Shown here in pieces: positions 58,031 through 64,000 of a stretch of 64,000 bases of DNA. The stretch is from Branchiostoma lanceolatum (lineage: Eukaryota; Chordata; Leptocardii; Amphioxiformes; Branchiostomatidae). The stretch covers positions 17,927,734 to 17,991,733 of the forward strand of contig NC_089738.1 of assembly GCF_035083965.1 (NCBI RefSeq). Reading direction: 5' to 3'. Every line of letters starts with the position of its first letter. The first letter of the stretch is position 1. The notes under the pieces were generated by a model. It made no database searches. It saw only the letters and a program-made list of their open reading frames with translations, and was not told the origin of the DNA. The position numbers and the translations under genes are program-made.

Positions 58031-58555
58031 TCTCTTTTTAATTTACCACCACGTTACAAGACCCGGACATGGAACAGCATCTAAGACAAACCTCACCCTA
58101 TCTTGTACACAAAGCGACATTTTCTATGTACTGATGTCATGTCCGACTCCTATATCCACCTAGATAAGGAACGAATAAATATACAAAATATAACTATAGT
58201 GAAAGAGGAGGGAGGAAACCCGGGAGGATTTTCTAAGCCCTCCTCCTATAGAATAACTAATGATAATAAAGAAATACAATTATAAGGAAAATTATGGATA
58301 TAATCAATTTCTAATACACTTCAATAGAAGCAAACAGTGGAACACAATGATACATAAATACATGAATAAGTTAACAACAAATCAAACAGGTCTGTCCATG
58401 GTGCTGATATCCAGCGAAACGCACAAACTCTTTTTCACCTTTCCAAATTTACATTTACCGGAAATTAGAATCTGCAAACTACGAGGTCTAATGACCAATC
58501 GATCTTCTGTCACAACATAACATCAGGAATTTCATCGATACCATTTATCAAGGAC

Positions 58556-58596
58556 ATTATATAGGATCCTATATATTATATAGGATCCTATATAAT
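58556..58596. repeat. 41-bp near-perfect palindrome made of two BamHI-centred palindromes
   Basis: TATATAGGATCCTATATA, itself a perfect 18-bp palindrome, occurs twice in a row, and the whole ATTATA...TATAAT stretch is self-complementary except at the centre. Confidence 0.9.
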
Positions 58597-58699
58597 TTCC
58601 ATGGTTTTAGAGAGGTGAATAAGACCTGTGCGGGACGTTACGCGGTGGTCGAATAAGACAAGTCGATCGATGTCCGTTCGAAACGGAACTTAAAAAGTT

Positions 58700-58802
58700 A
58701 CTCCTAACCATATATTGTGTATTTTTTTGACTGCATATTGTACTTTTCGTTTCCGTAAACAGCCCGGCCGGGCCCCGGATTGGAAATGTGACCGAAGCAT
58801 TA
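58700..58802. mobile_element. Right half of a GGTCCCATTTCC-family MITE
   Basis: GTAAACAGCCCGGCCGGGCC followed by CCGGATTGGAAATGTGACCG matches the right ends at 40,971 and 54,465. The left end is not recognisable. Confidence 0.7.
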
Positions 58803-59243
58803 CACATGCCTACACCAAGGTTGGCGGTAGGTCGGGAGCAGTCTGACTACTTTTAGTTTAAGAGTCAAATTTGACTGTCAAACACACCCTGATCACTACC
58901 GACCTACTCCCAACTACCAGCCAACCCATTCCAGACCTCCCGTCCACAGCAGAATGTTTCGAAAAAGTCCAAACATTCGGCTGGCGCAGCCAACCACCAG
59001 CCGACCAGAGCCCAAACCACTCCCAACCATGGTTGGGGTTAGGTCGGGAGGCTATGTTCGGCTATGTATAATAACACCGAAGGGTAATTATACCAGCTGG
59101 CCAGTTCAGATCATGAACCGTTTAGATGTAAACAGAAAGTCACTGCATGACCCTACCGTCATCGTTTGCACTCCCTAAGTGAAGAATGTGTTTCTTCGTA
59201 GCATTAGTGAAAGAGTTGCTAAATGGCCTTCCCCTTTAACTGA

Positions 59244-59587
59244 CTTTTAACCTTTTAAGGCTTCGCCCCCAAGACTCATTCTGTGTCCGGTGGCGGGTTA
59301 TACGTCTGTCCAGTACAGTTTCGAGAGGTTAAGCGGGTGTCAACTGCCATTTGAAGTGGCTTTTAACTTTGTAAGGTTTCGTCTCCAAGACTCATTCTGT
59401 GTCCAGTGGCGGATCACACGTCAGTCCGGTACAGTTTCGAAAGGTTAAGCGGGTGTCAACTGCCATTTGAAGTGGCTTTTAACTTTTTACGGTTTCGTCC
59501 TCAAGACTCATTCGGTTTCCGGTGGCTGGTTATACATCAGTCCGATACAGTTCCGAAAGGCTAAGTGGGTGTCAAATGCCATTTACG
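59244..59587. repeat. Three-unit tandem repeat, about 116 bp
   Basis: Units start CTTTTAAC(C/T)TTTTAAGG at about 59,244, 59,360 and 59,475 and hold CAAGACTCATTC, CCGGTGGC or CCAGTGGC, ACAGTTTCGA and AAGCGGGTGTCAACTGCCATT. Identity between units is high (roughly 85-90 percent by eye). Confidence 0.9.
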
Positions 59588-60209
59588 ATCTGCGTTTCAA
59601 GACAATTTTACTTCTGGAGACTTAAACATTGGATCCAGCGGATTAACCGCCTCCGCCACTGAGATGATATTTCAAACCGCATTTGTCGATTTTAATGTGT
59701 ACATGTGTTATGCACGTAGGTGTGGTAACGTCTACTTACATAATTCCACCAGGGTACATGTATGATTCCGCCACCCTGAAAAGATACGTCTAAACAGATC
59801 TCCAACCCAATGTCCCCCAGTATAATGCATTCCTGTGTATCTAAACTGTGCATACCTGGGGGTGCTGCACTGGAGATCTCTCAAACTCACTGTTTTTCAA
59901 AGTTGTGGATTTATGTAACCCGGCGGATTAATGTTAATGGCTGCTAATAGCGATAAAATGAGAAGCAATAGATGCGCTCAGAGCATTTCAAACTCAATAT
60001 TCTCTTTGATGTCCTTAACCGGGACAGGAAACGCTGATTTTATTTATTTATTGATTAACCAACAGCAAAGGACGATTGAATAAGCACTGTATGGATTTTC
60101 ACAACTAAATTATCTTTCTATCACTTTCATGTAGGTCAACTCAATATGTGTTGGGTGGATTGCATACATTTGTAAGTTCCCTTATATAATCTATCAAATA
60201 GAACGCCGA

Positions 60210-60655
60210 CTTTTTAAAATTTTAAAAATTGAACCTTCTGATATGGCATTTCCTGTGTTTTTGAGAGGATTTCAAAGAAAGAAATCAGAGACAAAAGTGA
60301 GCAGTTTTTCTTGGATTCCAGCCCCGCTGGTGATACAAATAAGTCCACCTTGAAAAAAAACTTGGACGTTAAAAAGTGGACCTTCGGGCGTGTAAAATTT
60401 AAAAAATCGAACCTTCGAAAGGCCATTGCCTGTGTTTTTGAAAGGGTTTCAGAGGAAAAATCAGAGACAAAGTGAGCAGTTTCTTTCTAGGATTCTAGCC
60501 TCTGTGACATTGCTGGTGATACAAATAAGTCCGCCTTGTTAAAAAAAACCTTGAACATTAAAAAGTGGACCTTCAAGCCTGTGAAAGTGAACGTTCAAGC
60601 CTGGGGGGGGGGGATCTTCCGAACCCCCCCGAACCCCCCTGGCAACGGGCATGTC
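60210..60655. mobile_element. Second copy of the GCCCGTAG-type DNA element, left-truncated
   Basis: Matches 13,558-13,974 in order and orientation, including the two internal 178-bp units (GAACCTTC at 60,231 and about 60,409) and the GGGGGGGATCTTCCGAAC...CCTGGCAACGGGC end. The left GCCCGTAGGCAGG terminus is missing. Confidence 0.85.
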
Positions 60656-61484
60656 ATATTTGCTCCCCTAGCTACTAGTGCATAAACTCTAACAATGGTA
60701 AACCCGAGCGCAATTCAGACAACCAGTGGCAGCGGTTGCATTGTACATTGGATTGGATTGGATTGAAGAAACCATTGCCAGTCACACATATATAACTAGC
60801 TATGGTATATCAGACACTGAGTTCTAGATTAAGACAAACTACACTAGTATCTTCACTCATTCTAAAGTGCATGGTTGGCATTTTAACGGGTTGTGTGCAT
60901 CTTTATGCTACTTGTCCCTTTTCCCTTCTAATCGTCAAATTCGCATGTTGAATTATTGGGGTTGGAAATGTGACCGTAGCGAAGTACGGAAAACACCATG
61001 CATAAAAATGAGAGAAAAAAGAAGACAGAACGAAGAAGACGGAAAGAAGAATCCCAACACAGGAAACCACGACACCTGCGACTGTATACTTCTCCAAACA
61101 CAGGCGCTAGGCAAGAGCTCGATTTCCGGTCCACGGTACAGGCTTTCTGCACATCCTTTATACATATAGACTGGGCAATGCTTATCTCACAGTTGGAAAA
61201 AGGGGCCCTGTTCACGGACTGTTTTTTTTTTGCACATTGGTGCGTTACCCCTACGTGGCCCCGTGCGACACCTGCGGTAGCCGGGCTATTGTTGGCCCGG
61301 TCGGGACCCCGAATCATTTTAACTCGGACGCGGGACTCGGTAACAAATAGACGCGGTGAGCTATATAATCGTGCGAACACCGTATGCCCCCACCCCCTTA
61401 CCCGGCCGTCCAACACACACACACACTCGGGCATTGAACCACTCGGAACATTGGCCTATGCGTACGGCCATATGATCTTGACGT

Positions 61485-61690
61485 TAGCCTGGAAACCGTA
61501 CCATCGGGGGCTCCCCAATATCTCTACGGCGCTGGGAGTGATGCCCGCCCGCCCAGACAGCTAGTCCGCCCGGGGGTGGGTTAACGGCCTTGGATTAATT
61601 AGCTGGCGGCGAAACTATGGCAGCTAAACTAGACAGGCTGCGAAATTCTATATGGCAGCTAAGTAGGCAGGCTGACAGAAACGGTCAAAT
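61485..61690 (+). repeat. Dispersed repeat, inverted relative of 54,595-54,780
   Basis: Contains ATCTCTACGGCGCTGGGAGT, ATGCCCGCCCGCCCAGAC and two GGCAGCTAA blocks, ending CAGGCTGACAGAAAC. No ORF of note. Confidence 0.8.
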
Positions 61691-61692
61691 AA

Positions 61693-62524
61693 AGTAGCTA
61701 CTTTCAAAGTGTTTCCAACTTATGTTAATGAATTCAAACATGTTCATTTTCAATTGTTTGAACAATTTTTGTGACTTAGATATTCTTTTATTCTGAATAG
61801 TTCAAACTTATTACAAATTCCATTTTAAAACCTTCTCGGTGACGTAGAATGGACTCTATCGCACCTGCAAAAACACAATCTGAAATGTGACGCATTCTGA
61901 TGATATTAAAGAGGTTTTGCTGGTGCCGCTACATCTGGGTTCTGGGGCCAAAGTACCTGCCACTGCGCCACCTCGACGCCACATTTGGGTCGGGAAAAAG
62001 CCAGTGCAAACTTGGTCCATCCCATTTGGCCCCGCATCTGAACCACGAATCGCCAGTAGTGTCACGTCCGTCTTATACCCATTTTATATGTTTTTACTCT
62101 CTACTGGCAGATCGAAAAGGCAACGTTTCGCCATTGTTATGTGCAAACGATTCACTGAGTCGGATCAGTTAGGTCAAGTTTGCAGGAGGTAAACCTTTTG
62201 GAAAGGCCAGGGTGTCAAAACAAATCCCTGGATCTCCGATTAGAGAGCAAGTTGAACGATAAAGGCCACGGTAATAAATTCTTTGAACTTTGGACTAGCA
62301 GAACCTCTTATTCAACAGGAAGCGTGACATTTCAGACTGTGTTTTTGAAGTTGCCATAGAGTCCATTCTACGTCACCGAGAAGGTTTTAAAATGATATTT
62401 GTAATACGTTTCGGACTATTCGGAAAAAGAGAATATCTAAGTCACAAAAATTGTTCAAACAATTGAAAATGAACATGTCATGTTTGAATTCATTTACTAA
62501 GTTGGAAACATTTTGAAAGTAGCT
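61693..62524. mobile_element. DNA element with about 235-bp terminal inverted repeats
   Basis: The left arm (61,693-61,928) and right arm (62,296-62,524) are inverted copies: e.g. TTCAATTGTTTGAACAATTT / AAATTGTTCAAACAATTGAA and CCTTCTCGGTGACGTAGAAT / ATTCTACGTCACCGAGAAGG. The 370-bp core holds a SINE-like ACATCTGGGTTCTGGGGCCA block but no transposase. Likely a non-autonomous foldback transposon. Confidence 0.9.
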
Positions 62525-63100
62525 GCACAAAGATATCTTCATTAAGAACAATGTCTAACATTTGTTTGACGTTCTACATTTTGAAAATATTTGCATTATT
62601 TTGCAAATGGTAGATTTGGGTTATTGCCCCCATAACAGTAGGTGCTAAGAAGCTTTTTTGTCTGCTTCGAAAATTGAAAAAAAAGGGAATAAACAGCCCA
62701 CACGGTAATGTGGAATTGATACTAATATTTAGTAATAATAATTATAGAAAAGGGTTTGCTAAGATTCTTTGAACACAACCTAAGTAGACAAGTTGGCATT
62801 TGCAAAGTCTGGACATGACCTACCTTCATGAAATGTAATCATCGTCATTGCAAATCCTTGCCCTTTAGATCATCCCAAACCACTTTGTCATAGATACATG
62901 TACATGTACATCCTTTAGTATAACGTTACAAAATAGCTCACTCGGTATTTGCATAGCCTCCGTTGCAGACACCCCCGGATATTTTCTTTCAATCTACAGA
63001 AGTTTTATTACATTTTTCTTCTCGTTATTAAATCAATGATATTGAATATTGCTGGCCTAGAAGATAAGAAGAAGACAAAATGTTTAAAAAAACTGTAACA

Positions 63101-63570
63101 AAAATTAAGTCCCAATTAGCATAATTTGCACTTCATTATGTAATATCTCCGTCTAAGCTACCTGCAGACTAAATATCAAAGAAATCCGTCGTTCCTTTGT
63201 TCAGTTACAGTATTCTCCTAAGAAGACTTTCACAATGACGCCCCTGAAGTTTCGGAGCAAGCTGCTAGGGGGCCCAAACCTACACCACTTCCTTATTACA
63301 CCACTATCTGCCACCAAAAAATCAAGACCATAGCACGTCCAGGTCGAAAGATACAAAAACGGAAGTTCTGCTGCAGTACCAAGGTCACATGCCAGGGGGC
63401 CCAAAATCGACCTTGAATTTCGGCTTCACAACACCCGCCCACACACCAAATATCATCATAGTCCATCCAGGTTCTTGAGTTATGCTGACTACAGTAGTCC
63501 GGAAACACACACACACACACACACACACAACTATATCTCCATTTTTCATGGGCGCGGAGATAAAAAGAAA
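63101..63570. repeat. Composite CA-tailed repeat with terminal hairpin
   Basis: In order: AATTAGCATAATTTGCA, GCTAGGGGGCCCAAACCTAC, ATCAAGACCATAGCACGTCC, CTGCTGCAGTACC, GTTATGCTGACTAC, (CA)n at 63,505-63,528 and ATCTCCATTTTTCATGGGCGCGGAGAT. It ends about 280 bp before the UFC1 start codon. Confidence 0.8.
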
Positions 63571-63807
63571 GCAGACAGAATTGCGACGGCGGCTAGTATT
63601 TGCCAAAGCTTTGGCCCGTCCCGGATCGTGCTTCTCGGGACCGGGAAGCGCAATGTCTCTTTTTGAAGAGGATTTTGCGATGTATCATGTATCATGTATC
63701 TACGGGAAATGTGGACTGTTAAAAGTTGAGCTAGAAAACTTTGAACGTCCTGTAGCACGCTCGTCCCCAGGATGACGTGCGCAGGGAGCCCTGGGGACGT
63801 GACTGAC

Positions 63808-63816
63808 CCGGAAGTG
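63808..63816 (+). promoter_or_regulatory. ETS site in the UFC1 promoter
   Basis: CCGGAAGTG, a consensus ETS/GABP site, 31 bp before the ATG, followed by TGACGCAAT (63,820-63,828). TATA-less; typical of housekeeping promoters. Confidence 0.6.
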
Positions 63817-63846
63817 TAATGACGCAATCGATCGGTCCGAGGAAAA

Positions 63847-63969
63847 ATGGTGGACGCCGCAACCAAGAAAACTCTAAGTAACATTCCTCTTCTGAAGACG
63901 AAAGCCGGGCCTCGAGACCGCGATCTCTGGGTCCAGAGGCTTAAGGAAGAGTATCAAGCACTCATTCAG
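63847..63969 (+). CDS. UFC1: UFC1, UFM1-conjugating enzyme, first exon (rest outside window)
   Basis: Forty-one codons from ATG to CAG|GTACAG (phase 0). The peptide begins [19 protein letters not shown] and continues [20 protein letters not shown], almost matching vertebrate UFC1 ([20 protein letters not shown]). UFC1 is the E2 of the UFM1 pathway: it takes activated UFM1 from UBA5 and works with the UFL1 ligase in ER-linked ufmylation. This exon covers the N-terminal helix specific to UFC1; the catalytic Cys lies in later exons beyond the window. Confidence 0.95.
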
Positions 63970-64000
63970 GTACAGTGTGATTACAAGACGTTCTATAATA

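Larger units (their letters stand above)
57575..63800. other. Intergenic spacer between GPCR B and UFC1
   Basis: No supported gene. It is filled with repeats listed separately (57.85, 58.56, 58.70, 59.24, 60.21, 61.49, 61.69 and 63.10 kb). Two long overlapping ORFs on opposite strands at 60.9-61.56 kb lack splice context and recognisable protein features. Confidence 0.55.

Noticed and set aside
60928-61564. Two overlapping ORFs of 168 and 188 codons on opposite strands
   Set aside because: Sequence is Arg/Lys- or Ser/Cys-rich without domains, overlaps dispersed repeats and has no matching splice structure.

Overview
This is a window of an animal nuclear genome, most likely a cephalochordate (amphioxus, Branchiostoma-like). 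The genes are intron-rich with GT-AG splicing and encode clear orthologues of metazoan housekeeping proteins. Introns are short to medium, and the spaces between genes are packed with tRNA-derived SINEs, small foldback/MITE-like DNA elements, LINE 3' ends, CA and GAT microsatellites and many short local tandem duplications. Gene models were assembled by hand from splice sites and reading-frame phase; every junction quoted keeps the frame.

Layout. (1) 1-5.3 kb, minus strand: 5' two-thirds of an unrecognised Ser/Glu-rich protein whose 3' end lies outside the window, with a noncoding first exon and a CCAAT/E-box promoter near 5.27 kb. (2) 5.3-12.9 kb: gene-poor, repeats only. (3) 13.1-16.6 kb, plus strand: a TATA-driven three-exon gene for a small secreted coiled-coil protein, preceded by a four-unit tandem array carrying CRE-like cores. 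(4) 17.9-23.2 kb, minus: PARL, the mitochondrial inner-membrane rhomboid protease, complete (358 aa). (5) 23.5-39.2 kb, plus: COG3, subunit of the conserved oligomeric Golgi complex, complete in 23 exons (854 aa), divergent from PARL with 283 bp between start codons. (6) 41.7-57.6 kb, minus: two tandem paralogous rhodopsin-class GPCR genes (about 373 and 385 aa) plus several orphan copies of their last exon and an exon-1 scrap. (7) 57.6-63.8 kb: repeat-rich spacer. (8) 63.8 kb to the end, plus: first coding exon of UFC1, the UFM1-conjugating enzyme.

The genes do not form one pathway; PARL/COG3 is a bidirectional housekeeping pair and the GPCRs are a local expansion.

Two patterns stand out. 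First, exon-intron junctions have been copied in tandem again and again, at least a dozen times in five genes, with units of about 80-220 bp that carry a piece of exon plus its splice site; one copy in COG3 is fully open and in frame, and two in PARL could be spliced in frame. Second, the two GPCR paralogues differ in intron content: three introns are private to one copy, each lies at AG|GT, each starts next to the A-rich tail of a retroposon lying antisense to the gene, and two are bounded by short direct repeats of exon sequence (9 and 5 bp) that supply both splice sites. This looks like intron birth by retroposon insertion into coding sequence.
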